Made by a program: the position numbers and the translations under genes. This document shows positions 6,353 through 14,091 of a stretch of 24,204 nucleotides of DNA, in pieces. The stretch spans positions 1 through 24,204 of the forward strand of contig DBFBGQ010000145.1 in NCBI GenBank assembly GCA_048201975.1, written 5' to 3'. Source of the stretch: Egerieenecus sp048201975. Lineage in GTDB: Bacteria > Bacillota > Clostridia > Christensenellales > Aristaeellaceae. Within the stretch, counting starts at the first letter, position 1; the number at the start of each line of letters is the position of its first letter. Under the pieces are notes generated by a model. That model saw nothing but the letters and a program-made list of their open reading frames with translations. It did no database searches and had not been told where the DNA came from.

Positions 6353-6946
6353 TCAATCCTCCCAGAAGGGACGGAAGAACTCCGGCCGGTGGAAGTCCGG
6401 CCTGGGCGTTTCAATGCGCGCCCAGCAGGCGTAGTGCTCCCGGTCGGGGATCTCGCTGCACTTATAGAAGTTGCCCCGCATGGCCCGGGGGTCCGGGAGC
6501 CGGTCCATGCCGTAAAGCGCCCGAAGAAAGGTCAAGGGCACGCGGAGCCGGACGCCCCAGCCCTGGGGATGCTCAAAGGCTTCCGCCCTGGGGAAGGGAA
6601 CAGCGGGGAAATCTGCCGCGGTCAGGAAGCGGCGACCCTGGCGGCCCTCTCCCCGCTGCATGAGCATGGCCCCGGCGCGGTTTACCTCAAAGTTGACATA
6701 TTCCGCCGAGCTTTCCGGATAGCAGGCCAGAAAGGCCTCCAGGCAGCTGTCCGTGTACACGGGTTCGTTATCGTGGATATACCTGGGCTTGTCCCGATGG
6801 TCCTCCCGACACCACAGCAGCAGGCGCATCTCCTCTCCCTCCAGGCCGCACTGGGCCCAGGCCTCCGGGCGGTAGTCCCCGCCCCAGGGATAGCAGGCAA
6901 TGGGAAGCGCGGGGGTCTTTTCCTTGACATCCAGGGTTGGCTGCAC
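6353..6946 (-). CDS. Carbohydrate-binding family 9-like protein
   Basis: A 197-residue protein resembling stand-alone CBM9-like (DUF1083-type) domains. Such domains bind sugars, usually on the ends of xylan or cellulose chains. Supporting patterns are the DSCLEAFLACYPES segment (the D-S-x-x-E-x-F-x region), EYVNFEVNRAGAMLM, a GWGVRLRVPLTFL strand and the GNFYKCSEIPDREHYACWA C-terminal region. There is no signal peptide or membrane segment, unlike extracellular CBMs, so it may be cytoplasmic. I chose GTG 6946: a perfect AAGGAGG lies 8 bases upstream, whereas the longer in-frame GTG at 6967 has none. It lies 93 bases after the M15-like gene, separated from it by a strong terminator, so it needs its own promoter, which I could not identify. 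Confidence 0.75.
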   Translation of the reverse strand: MQPTLDVKEKTPALPIACYPWGGDYRPEAWAQCGLEGEEMRLLLWCREDHRDKPRYIHDNEPVYTDSCLEAFLACYPESSAEYVNFEVNRAGAMLMQRGEGRQGRRFLTAADFPAVPFPRAEAFEHPQGWGVRLRVPLTFLRALYGMDRLPDPRAMRGNFYKCSEIPDREHYACWARIETPRPDFHRPEFFRPFWED

Positions 6947-6993
6947 AGGATCGTCCTCCTTCTGCACGGCTTCACAGGCCGTTTTTTTCTTAC

Positions 6994-7027
6994 AAAAAAG
7001 CGGCCGCAGCGCAATGTCCGCGGCCGC
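6994..7027 (-). terminator. Strong terminator after the M15-like gene
   Basis: On the minus strand, two GCGGCCGC arms (7027-7020 and 7007-7000) pair around a 12-base loop, followed by TTTTTT (6999-6994). It begins 12 bases after the TAA at 7039-7041. Confidence 0.88.
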
Positions 7028-7038
7028 ATCCAGGCTGC

Positions 7039-8178
7039 TTAATAGGTAAAGACGGTGATCACGCCGCCCATGTTGTCCAGGGAGGCATCGTAATTGGCCG
7101 TTTTCCCGGTGAGCTCCAGCTGAATGGGATCGGCATCTCCCACGGTTTGCCGGTAAATCTCATAGCGCAGCGTGCCATCCTCAAACACGGCGATGTGCGG
7201 ATGCTCCATCAGGTACTCGATGTACTCCTCCAGGCACAGGTCCATGGTATGCATGGCGGCGGCGTTGCCCTTGCCCACATAGCGGTAGATGTTCATCTCC
7301 GAGCTGATGCCGGTTTTGTAGCTCTTGTCGGCGGTGTAGGGCAGGGGGAAGTCCGTCAGCGGGAAGCGGAAGATCAGCCCGTAGCGCCAGCTGTTCTCGG
7401 CCAGCCACACGCCCTGGGCGCTGGCGGAGAAGGACTGGTTGTCCACGGAATCGTCCCCGCTCTTGTAGATGCGCAGGCGGACGCTCAACCCCGTCTGATA
7501 CTCGCTGGTGCCGGGGTAGTTCACATCCCGCTTGGCCCGCTCGATGAGCGCGTCCCCGGAGTAGCGGCTGGCATACTTGTCCAGCGCGGACTGGAACAGC
7601 TCGGTCTGGTAGTCCATGGAGCGGTAGCCCTCCAGGATGGTGTAGTCCGTCAACCCCACGGCCTTGGCATCGGTGAGGGCCTCGTTCAGGGCGTCAATGG
7701 CCACGGGGAACAGCTGCGTGGAGCTGCCCGGCAGGCCATAGACCAGGTTGTTCCAGCCCACGTAGCTGGCGATGCTCACCAGCTCCGCCTCGGAGAAATC
7801 CTCCGGGCGGGAGTGCCACTGGTTCACCAGCAGCATGCCGCCGTTCATGATGTCCGCCCGGGTTACCGTGGTGGTATAGGCGTTTTCCAGGGGATAGTTG
7901 GTCAGATCCACCACATCCCAGCCCTCGGTCTTCTGGGCGGGCCAAGCCAGGTTGGCGCCGCTCTGGCTGGCAGCCTCAAACTCGGCCAGCGCCACGGCAT
8001 ATTCCTCGGCCTTTTGCTGATTGATCTGCTCGGCCTCCTCCTGGCGTTCCTTGAGGAGGTTCGCCCGGTAGCCGATGATGGCGTTGCCCAGCAGCAGCGC
8101 CGCCACCGCCACCACCGCCAGCACGATCGTCACCCGAAGCATGACCTTGATCGGGTCGCGTTTCTTATCCTTGCTCAT
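7039..8178 (-). CDS. Membrane-anchored VanY/M15-like protein, zinc site lost
   Basis: 379 residues: a basic cytoplasmic tail, one membrane segment (about 14-36), a coiled-coil-like Glu/Gln stretch (44-70), then a D-alanyl-D-alanine carboxypeptidase-type domain facing outside. Family landmarks remain: LEGYRSMDYQTELF (182-195), YPGTSEYQTGL (221-231), ENSWRYGLIFRFP (261-273) and RYVG (299-302). However, the M15 zinc motif SxHxxGxAxD reads S-E-Y-Q-T-G-L-S-V-R (Tyr227 for His, Arg234 for Asp), and the EPWH motif reads EMNI (Ile297 for His). All three metal ligands are replaced, so it is probably not a peptidase; it might bind peptidoglycan. ATG 8178 is preferred over GTG 8184 because AAAGG sits 9 bases before it. 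Confidence 0.85.
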   Translation of the reverse strand: MSKDKKRDPIKVMLRVTIVLAVVAVAALLLGNAIIGYRANLLKERQEEAEQINQQKAEEYAVALAEFEAASQSGANLAWPAQKTEGWDVVDLTNYPLENAYTTTVTRADIMNGGMLLVNQWHSRPEDFSEAELVSIASYVGWNNLVYGLPGSSTQLFPVAIDALNEALTDAKAVGLTDYTILEGYRSMDYQTELFQSALDKYASRYSGDALIERAKRDVNYPGTSEYQTGLSVRLRIYKSGDDSVDNQSFSASAQGVWLAENSWRYGLIFRFPLTDFPLPYTADKSYKTGISSEMNIYRYVGKGNAAAMHTMDLCLEEYIEYLMEHPHIAVFEDGTLRYEIYRQTVGDADPIQLELTGKTANYDASLDNMGGVITVFTY

Positions 8179-8397
8179 GCGCACACACCTTTACCCTTCC
8201 GTTTTCGCGGCTTGTCCGTCGTAGAGAAAACGGCGCAAAGCGCTGTTTCCCTGCGCGGAAGCCGCAAAAAGGCGAATATAGTTCCCTGCTCTTTTTCTAT
8301 TCTCCGTCCCTTTTCCTATTCCTGCTTTTGGCAAGCGGATGGATTGGCATCTTTCCGGGCAAACTGGGACGGAACGCAAGGAAAGGAGCAACCAGCC
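8179..8397. other. Divergent intergenic region, M15-like and FMN-binding genes
   Basis: About 220 bases without a gene. It contains a 9-bp hairpin (8228-8236 with 8240-8248, loop AAA) and a T/C-rich run on the plus strand around 8280-8325. I see no convincing -35/-10 pair in either direction, although promoters for both genes should be here. Confidence 0.4.
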
Positions 8398-9402
8398 ATG
8401 AAACGCACGTTGCGCATGATTCTCACCTTTGCCCTGGCGGCAGGCCTGTGCGCCTGCACCGCCATGGCCGAGACCCTGACGGGCGAGGCCGAGGGCTACG
8501 GCGGCCCGCTGAAGGTGGCCGTCACCGTGGCCGATGGCAAGATCACCCAGGTCCGCGTCACCGAGCACAAGGAAACCGAGGGCGTGGGCACCAAGGCCAT
8601 CGACACCCTGCCCGACGCCATTGTCCAGGCCAACAGCACCCAGGTGGACGTGGTCGCCGGAGCCACCTACACCAGCAAAGCCATTCTGGCGGCGGTGGAT
8701 AACGCCATGGGCGTATCGCCCTCCGCGTCCCCGGACGCCAGTCAGGCCCCGGCCCAGGCCAGCGCCGGCAACCTGCGCACCGGGGTGGGCATGAGCGCGC
8801 TGGGCCGCGTGGGCCCCGGCAGCGATGACGCCGGCAACCCGGTCTATTCCTTCAACGTGGTGTTTTGCAGCGCCGCCTTCCAGGAGGACGGCCGCATCGC
8901 CCAGGTGATGTTCGACCAGCTGGAGGTGGCCACCCCCAACTATGACGGCAGCTCCATGCCTCACTTCAGCGGCTTCCCGGGCCAGGGCGGCTACGCCCTG
9001 TGGGACGACGCCCAGGGCAAAACCAACGGCGTCACCCAGGACACCGAGGAGAACTACCTGGCGGAGATCGCCGCCTGGACCACCAAGCGGGAGCGTGGCA
9101 ACGACTACAAGCTGAACTCCGGCACCTGGACCCAGGAGATGGACGCCTACCAGCAGCTATTCGTGGGCAAGACCGTGGACGAGGTGGACGCCTGGTTTGA
9201 GAAATACTGTTCCGACGTGAACGGCCGTCCCCTCACCGCCGAAAGCGCCCAGGAGGGCGACCAGGAAAAGTACGCCGCCCTCTCCGAGGAAGAAAAGCAG
9301 CAGCTGGCCGACGTAACCTCCTCGGCCACCATGTCCCTGAAGGACAGCCACGGCGACCTGCTGGCCGCCCTGCGCAAGGCCTGGGAAATGGCGCAGAAGT
9401 AA
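8398..9402 (+). CDS. Secreted FMN-binding domain protein
   Basis: 334 residues with a signal peptide (KRTLR, hydrophobic core 7-20, likely cleavage AMA/ET after residue 24; the Cys18/Cys20 pair is a weak lipobox alternative). Residues 27-104 form an FMN_bind domain like those in RnfG/NqrC. The flavin-attachment motif D-V-V-A-G-A-T-Y-T lies at 84-92, with Thr92 the expected site for ApbE-type covalent FMN transfer. A Pro/Ser/Ala linker follows (107-123). The C-terminal domain (124-334) ends in a similar motif, D-V-T-S-S-A-T-M-S (305-313), with Ser in place of the central Gly. A role in extracytoplasmic electron transfer is likely. ATG 8398 has AAAGGAG 9 bases upstream; the much longer upstream open frame is antisense to the M15-like gene. 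Confidence 0.88.
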   Translation: MKRTLRMILTFALAAGLCACTAMAETLTGEAEGYGGPLKVAVTVADGKITQVRVTEHKETEGVGTKAIDTLPDAIVQANSTQVDVVAGATYTSKAILAAVDNAMGVSPSASPDASQAPAQASAGNLRTGVGMSALGRVGPGSDDAGNPVYSFNVVFCSAAFQEDGRIAQVMFDQLEVATPNYDGSSMPHFSGFPGQGGYALWDDAQGKTNGVTQDTEENYLAEIAAWTTKRERGNDYKLNSGTWTQEMDAYQQLFVGKTVDEVDAWFEKYCSDVNGRPLTAESAQEGDQEKYAALSEEEKQQLADVTSSATMSLKDSHGDLLAALRKAWEMAQK

Positions 9403-9406
9403 CGGC

Positions 9407-9440
9407 ACATCCCCTGCGCTCACCCGAGCGCAGGGGATGT
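9407..9440 (+). terminator. Strong terminator between FMN-binding gene and sbcC
   Basis: A perfect 15-bp stem (9407-9421 with 9426-9440) with a 4-base loop, followed by TTCGTTT. It lies between convergent genes and may work in both directions. Confidence 0.8.
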
Positions 9441-9466
9441 TTCGTTTGCTCCGCCTCGCCTGCCTT

Positions 9467-12400
9467 TCACCCGATGATCTCCACCCTGCTGCCGCCCGCC
9501 CGGTCCTTGGTGACGACAATCTGCTTGTCGATCTTTTCCTTCAGCTCCGCCACGTGGGAGATGATGCCCACCAGCCGGTTGCCCTCGCTCAGATCCGCCA
9601 GCGCCTGGATGGCCTGCTGCAAGGATTCCTCGTCCAGGGAACCAAAGCCCTCGTCCACAAACATGGTGTCCAGCCGTATGCCTCCCGCCGCGGACTGAAT
9701 CTCCTCGGAGAGGCCCAGCGCCAGCGACAGGGATGCCTTGAAGGACTCGCCGCCGGACAGGGAGCGGACATTCCGCTGCGATCCGTTGTAGTGGTCCACC
9801 ACATCCAGCTCCAGGCCCGTCTGGCTGCGGTTGTTCTCCGCCTCCCGGCGGCGCTTGAGCTCATATTGCCCGCCGGTCATCACCAGCAGGCGCAGATTGG
9901 CCCGGCGAAGGATGCGGTCGAAGAAAGTCATCTGCACATAGGTCTCCAGCGCGATCTTCTCCTTGCCGCTCAGCTTGCCGTTTACCGTGTCGGAAAGGGC
10001 GGCCATCCAGGCATAGCGCTTTTCCAGCCCAACCAGGTCCGCGGCCTTCTCCTGTATGTTTTTCAGCGCGGAGACGTTGCGCGTCAGGCGCGCATGCAGT
10101 GTCTTCTGCGCCTGGATGATCTCCGCGCGCCTTTGGGTCAGCTCCTGGCTGCGGGCCTGCAACGCCTCCACCTGGAGATCCCCGCTGTCTGCCAGCAACC
10201 CTTGCAGCTCCCGAATGCCGGCCTCCGCGGCGATGAGCCTGCCGCGCCAATCCTTGGCCGCGCGCTCGGCCTCGTCCCGGGCCTGGGTGAGGGCGCGGAG
10301 ACGGGCCTGCTGCGCTTCAGCCTGCTGCTGGGCGGCGGCGAGATCGGGGTATTGCAGCTGGGCCTGCAGTCCGCGGCATTGCTCGGCCATGGCATGCTGT
10401 TGGCCTCGCCCCTGCGCCAGCGCCTCCCGAAGCCGCGCGCCTTCGCTCTCCAGTTCCTTGCGCTTCGCCTCTCCCTGGGGGATCAGCTGTTCCAGCTCCT
10501 GCCGGCGGGCGATCCGCACGTGAAGGGCCTGCTCCTGGCGGTCGATTTCCGTCAGCGCGCCGGCCGCGCGGAGCTTTTCCTGCTGCGCCATGGTCGGGGC
10601 ATCCTGCAGGGTGACCCCGGGCAGGCACTCCGCCAGATGCTGCAAAAGCGTCTTCTCCGCCTCCTCCCGGCGGCCTTCCAGCCCGCCCCGCTCCACCTCC
10701 GCCTGGGTGATCTCCTGCTGCAGGGCGCTTTGCTGGCGGTGAAGCTCCTCCTGGACAGCTCTCCGTCGCTCCAGCTCCTGCTCCAGCGCCTGACGCCCGG
10801 CGATTCCTGCCTCCAGCTCCGTCAGGCGGGCCTCCAGCTGCCGCCGCGCCTCCGCCGCCCGTTCCCGGCAACCGGCCAGCTGCTGCTGGGCGGTTGCCAG
10901 CGCGGGGGACGGCACAAAATCCGCCATCCGCCGCAGCAACTGCCGCTGCCGCTCCGTCAGGACAGCCTTCAGTTTCCCGGCTTCCAGGCTTCTTTCCTGG
11001 GCCGTCTGCCTGCCGGTTTCCATGGCCGCTTTGGCCGCCTCCAGCTCCGCCTCGGTGGGTGCTCCCGGAGACAGGCGCGCGGGTGCGGGATGGTGAAGCG
11101 CGCCGCACACAGGGCAGGCCTGCCCGTCCTCCAGCCCCTGGGCCAGCACGCCCGCCTGCTCGTCCAGGAACGCCCGCTGCCGTTGCCGGTAAACCGCTTC
11201 CAGGCGCTCCGCCTTTTCCCGGGCCGCCTCATAGGCGCACTGAGCGGCTTTCAGCCGCTGCACATCCCCCTGGCAAGCCTCCAGGACGCCGCTTACCTCC
11301 TCCAGCGCCCGCTCCTGTTCCTGGACGCGCTCCTGACGCGAGCGCGCCTGCTGCCTTTCCTCCGTCAGGCCCTGGGTGGCTCGAAGGTTCGCCTCGCCGG
11401 CCTGCAGGGCTTCCTCCTCCCTTTGCATCTGTTCGGAAAGCTCCTGCCGCCGCCGGGACAAATGCTGCAACCGCTCCTGGGCCTTGGACAGCTGCTGCAG
11501 ATAGCCCCGCCAGCTTTTCCCCCGGGCGATGAGATTTTCCAGGGCTGCGCAGCGCTCCTGTGCCCGCCGCTTGCTTTCCGAAAGCCGGTTCCCTTCCGCC
11601 TCCACGCCTGCCAGCGCCGCGGCTTCCTCCCGCCAGGCGTTCAGCTCCAGGGTTTTGCGCTCCAGCGCCTCCCCCTGCCTGCTCTCCTGCTGCTCCAGGG
11701 CGGCCATTTTTTCCCCCAGCGCCGCAAGCTCCGCCTCCCTACGGGCCAGCTCCCGATACCCGGGCATTTCCGCCTCCAGCAGATCGAGCGTTTTGGCGGC
11801 CGCCTCCAGGGCCGGAGCTTTTTGCGCCTGCTCCGCCAGGTTTTTTTCGGCCTGCTCCGCCTGCGGCAGCAGCGCGGCGCGGGAGGCGCAGGCGAGGGTC
11901 AGCTGCTCCCGGGTCTTCTGCGCCTGGACGGCCTTGCCCAGCAGGGCGTCCGCTTCATGGAGCTGCGCTTCCACACGGTTTTGCGCCTGCAGCAGGCGCG
12001 CTTCCTCCTGGCGGTCCTGCTGCAAAAGCTGCGCAAGGAGCTCCGCCGTCTCCCCCAGGGGCAGCTTGTCCTCCTGCGCCGCCTGGAGCCGCGTCCGCAA
12101 CGGATCATCCCCGGAGCAGTCGATTTCCCGAACATACTGCCGCACGCTGGCGTAGGCCGCCTGGCAATCCCTTTGCAGCGCCCCCGCCTCGCCCTTGAGC
12201 CGCTCCTGGAAGAGCATGTAGTACCGGGTTTTGAAGATCTCCCGGAATATTTCCTGCCGGGTGGCGGTATCCGCCAGCAGCAGGCGGAGGAAATCCCCCT
12301 GGGCGATCATGGCAATCTGCGCAAACTGGCTGCGGTCCAGGCCGATAATCTGCACGATCTCCCGGTTTACCTCCTTCACCCGGGTCACCACCCGCCCATC

Positions 12401-12760
12401 CGGGAGGCGCAGCTCCGCCTCCGCCAGCTGCTTGGTGGTGCCGCCGCCCCTGCGGGCAGGGCGCTGGTATTCCGGGTTGCGGCGAACGGTATAGGTTTTG
12501 CCTGCGTAGAGGAACACAAGCTCCACCTCCGTGGGCATGTCTGGCTGCGCATACTTGGACCGAAGCATGGAGGCATCCCGCTGGCCGCCGCTGGGCTCCC
12601 CGTAAAGGGCGTAGGTGATCGCGTCAAAAATGGTGGTTTTTCCCGCGCCGGTGTCCCCGGTGATCAGGTACAGCCCCTGCCGTCCCAGCCGGGATAGCTC
12701 CATCACCACCCGCCCCGCATAGGGGCCGAAGGCCGATACCGTCAATTTCAACGGCCGCAT
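9467..12760 (-). CDS. sbcC: Exonuclease SbcC (Rad50-like ATPase subunit)
   Basis: Large ATPase of the SbcCD complex, which opens and trims DNA hairpins and protein-blocked ends. The 1097-residue protein has the expected SMC/Rad50 layout: Walker A GDTGAGKT (35-42) with TIFDAITYALYG after it, two long Gln/Glu/Arg/Leu coiled-coil arms, a central zinc hook CPVCG (Cys549 and Cys552), then the ABC signature LSGGES (1001-1006), Walker B and D-loop MFVDEGFGSLD (1033-1043) and the switch histidine in IISHV. ATG 12760 is chosen because GGAGGAGG lies 7 bases before it. The start overlaps the end of sbcD by 13 bases, so the two are translationally coupled. Length and motifs are complete. Confidence 0.96.
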   Translation of the reverse strand: MRPLKLTVSAFGPYAGRVVMELSRLGRQGLYLITGDTGAGKTTIFDAITYALYGEPSGGQRDASMLRSKYAQPDMPTEVELVFLYAGKTYTVRRNPEYQRPARRGGGTTKQLAEAELRLPDGRVVTRVKEVNREIVQIIGLDRSQFAQIAMIAQGDFLRLLLADTATRQEIFREIFKTRYYMLFQERLKGEAGALQRDCQAAYASVRQYVREIDCSGDDPLRTRLQAAQEDKLPLGETAELLAQLLQQDRQEEARLLQAQNRVEAQLHEADALLGKAVQAQKTREQLTLACASRAALLPQAEQAEKNLAEQAQKAPALEAAAKTLDLLEAEMPGYRELARREAELAALGEKMAALEQQESRQGEALERKTLELNAWREEAAALAGVEAEGNRLSESKRRAQERCAALENLIARGKSWRGYLQQLSKAQERLQHLSRRRQELSEQMQREEEALQAGEANLRATQGLTEERQQARSRQERVQEQERALEEVSGVLEACQGDVQRLKAAQCAYEAAREKAERLEAVYRQRQRAFLDEQAGVLAQGLEDGQACPVCGALHHPAPARLSPGAPTEAELEAAKAAMETGRQTAQERSLEAGKLKAVLTERQRQLLRRMADFVPSPALATAQQQLAGCRERAAEARRQLEARLTELEAGIAGRQALEQELERRRAVQEELHRQQSALQQEITQAEVERGGLEGRREEAEKTLLQHLAECLPGVTLQDAPTMAQQEKLRAAGALTEIDRQEQALHVRIARRQELEQLIPQGEAKRKELESEGARLREALAQGRGQQHAMAEQCRGLQAQLQYPDLAAAQQQAEAQQARLRALTQARDEAERAAKDWRGRLIAAEAGIRELQGLLADSGDLQVEALQARSQELTQRRAEIIQAQKTLHARLTRNVSALKNIQEKAADLVGLEKRYAWMAALSDTVNGKLSGKEKIALETYVQMTFFDRILRRANLRLLVMTGGQYELKRRREAENNRSQTGLELDVVDHYNGSQRNVRSLSGGESFKASLSLALGLSEEIQSAAGGIRLDTMFVDEGFGSLDEESLQQAIQALADLSEGNRLVGIISHVAELKEKIDKQIVVTKDRAGGSRVEIIG

Positions 12761-13899
12761 GCCCCGTCCTCCTCCCATACCCGCTCCAGGAGACTCTGTG
12801 CAAAGGCGCGCTGCTCCTGGCTCATGGGTTGTCCTTGCTGCTTTTCATAAAACTCGTCCAACAGCGCCAGGGGGGATTTCTGCTCCACGTCCCCGCCCTC
12901 CGCTTCCAGGCATGCCGCCCGGGTGCGCCGGTTATCGTAATCCAGCTTCATCAGGTTGGGATAGATCACCCGCAGCTTGCGCACCGCGTCGGGAACGTCC
13001 TCCTCGTCGGTGAGAGTGATGTGCACATAGTCCTGCTGATAGCTCGTCCCCTGATAAAAGCCGCGGAAGGTCAGCTCCTCATAGGAGCCGCGCAGCTCCA
13101 CCAGGTCCCGCAGGGGCGTCAGCGGCACGGCGCGCACGGCCACGCTCCCCTTGGGGCCCAGCTCCGCCACGGTGACCGACTTGCTTTGCCGGGCCTCGGA
13201 AAAGGAATATTTCAGCGGCGTGCCGCAATAGCGCACCGTGTCCCGCCCCACCCGCTGGGGACCGTGAATATGGCCCAGCGCCACGTAATCGAAGCCGTCG
13301 AAAACGCAAGCGTCCACATTGTCCATCCCGCCCACGGTGACCTCCTCCGAGTCGCACCGGGCCGCGCCCGTTACAAACTGATGGGCCGCCAGCACGTTCC
13401 GCTCCGCCGGATTCACCCCCATGGCCTCAATGGCCGCGGCCACCGCCGCCGTATAGGTGACGATCTCCCTGTCCGGAAAGAAGCGCCTCACCTGCGCCGG
13501 CTTCAGGAAGGGCAGCAGATAGATCCGCACCGGTCCATGCTCGTCCATCAGCGTATAGGGCGTCACATGCCCGTCATACACCGGCGCCAGGTGTACGCCG
13601 CTGCCCGCCATCAGCCGCCCGCCAAAGGCCATGCGCTCCGGAGAGTCATGATTCCCGCTGATCACAAAAACCTGCCTGCCGCACTCCGCCAGCTCCACCA
13701 GAAAGCTGTCCAGCAGCGTCACCGCCTCTGTGGAGGGCGTTGCCTTGTCATAGACATCCCCCGCCAGGATGACCGCCTCCGGCTGCTCCCGCCGGACCAC
13801 CTCCAGCACCTGCGCGAGCACATATCGCTGATCCTCCAGCATGGAAAACCCATTCACCCGCTTGCCCAGGTGCAAATCCGACAAATGTATCAGCTTCAT
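12748..13899 (-). CDS. sbcD: Exonuclease SbcD (Mre11-like nuclease subunit)
   Basis: Metal-dependent nuclease partner of SbcC. The 383-residue protein carries the calcineurin-type phosphoesterase motifs in order: DLH (Asp8, His10), GDVYD (47-51), GNHDS (82-86), the metal-binding His173 in AAHQF, and GHIH (209-212). The C-terminal part is the capping/SbcC-binding region. The start is ATG 13899, with AAAGGAG 7 bases upstream; the open frame further upstream (to 14133) runs through the divergent promoter region and is rejected. It is the first gene of a two-gene operon with sbcC. Confidence 0.96.
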   Translation of the reverse strand: MKLIHLSDLHLGKRVNGFSMLEDQRYVLAQVLEVVRREQPEAVILAGDVYDKATPSTEAVTLLDSFLVELAECGRQVFVISGNHDSPERMAFGGRLMAGSGVHLAPVYDGHVTPYTLMDEHGPVRIYLLPFLKPAQVRRFFPDREIVTYTAAVAAAIEAMGVNPAERNVLAAHQFVTGAARCDSEEVTVGGMDNVDACVFDGFDYVALGHIHGPQRVGRDTVRYCGTPLKYSFSEARQSKSVTVAELGPKGSVAVRAVPLTPLRDLVELRGSYEELTFRGFYQGTSYQQDYVHITLTDEEDVPDAVRKLRVIYPNLMKLDYDNRRTRAACLEAEGGDVEQKSPLALLDEFYEKQQGQPMSQEQRAFAQSLLERVWEEDGACGR

Positions 13900-13936
13900 G
13901 GAAACGCTCCTTTCCAGGCGGCACGCCCTGGCCTTC

Positions 13937-13965
13937 ATTATACCCGGCAGCCCGGAGCAAGGCAA
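13937..13965 (-). promoter_or_regulatory. Promoter of the sbcDC operon
   Basis: On the minus strand: TTGCCT, a 17-base spacer, and a perfect TATAAT (13942-13937), about 38 bases before the sbcD start. It lies next to, and faces away from, the promoter of the glycoside hydrolase gene. Confidence 0.7.
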
Positions 13966-13990
13966 TCCCCCGCCTGCCGGGCGCGCCCCA

Positions 13991-14019
13991 TTTACACCGG
14001 CTGGCACAAAGGCTATAAT
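13991..14019 (+). promoter_or_regulatory. Promoter of the glycoside hydrolase gene
   Basis: TTTACA (13991-13996), a 17-base spacer, and a perfect TATAAT (14014-14019). It gives a leader of about 66 bases. Confidence 0.75.
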
Positions 14020-14091
14020 GGTACCATACACGGCGCGGGCGTCCGGCGCGAAGCGTCGCCCGCACCGCCCTTGACCACAAGGAGGTAACGC

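Noticed and set aside
6967..6988. A CGGC/GCCG hairpin followed by seven T on the plus strand
   Set aside because: The stem is only four base pairs and no plus-strand gene ends there. The strong minus-strand terminator next to it explains the T/A runs.
6937..8397. Long N-terminal extension of the FMN-binding protein
   Set aside because: The extension is antisense to the M15-like gene. The real start at 8398 has a ribosome site and is followed by a signal peptide.
9437..12697. A 1086-codon open frame on the plus strand opposite sbcC
   Set aside because: It is the antisense shadow of sbcC in GC-rich DNA: Leu/Gln/Arg-rich with no family pattern. sbcC on the other strand has all expected motifs and a ribosome site.
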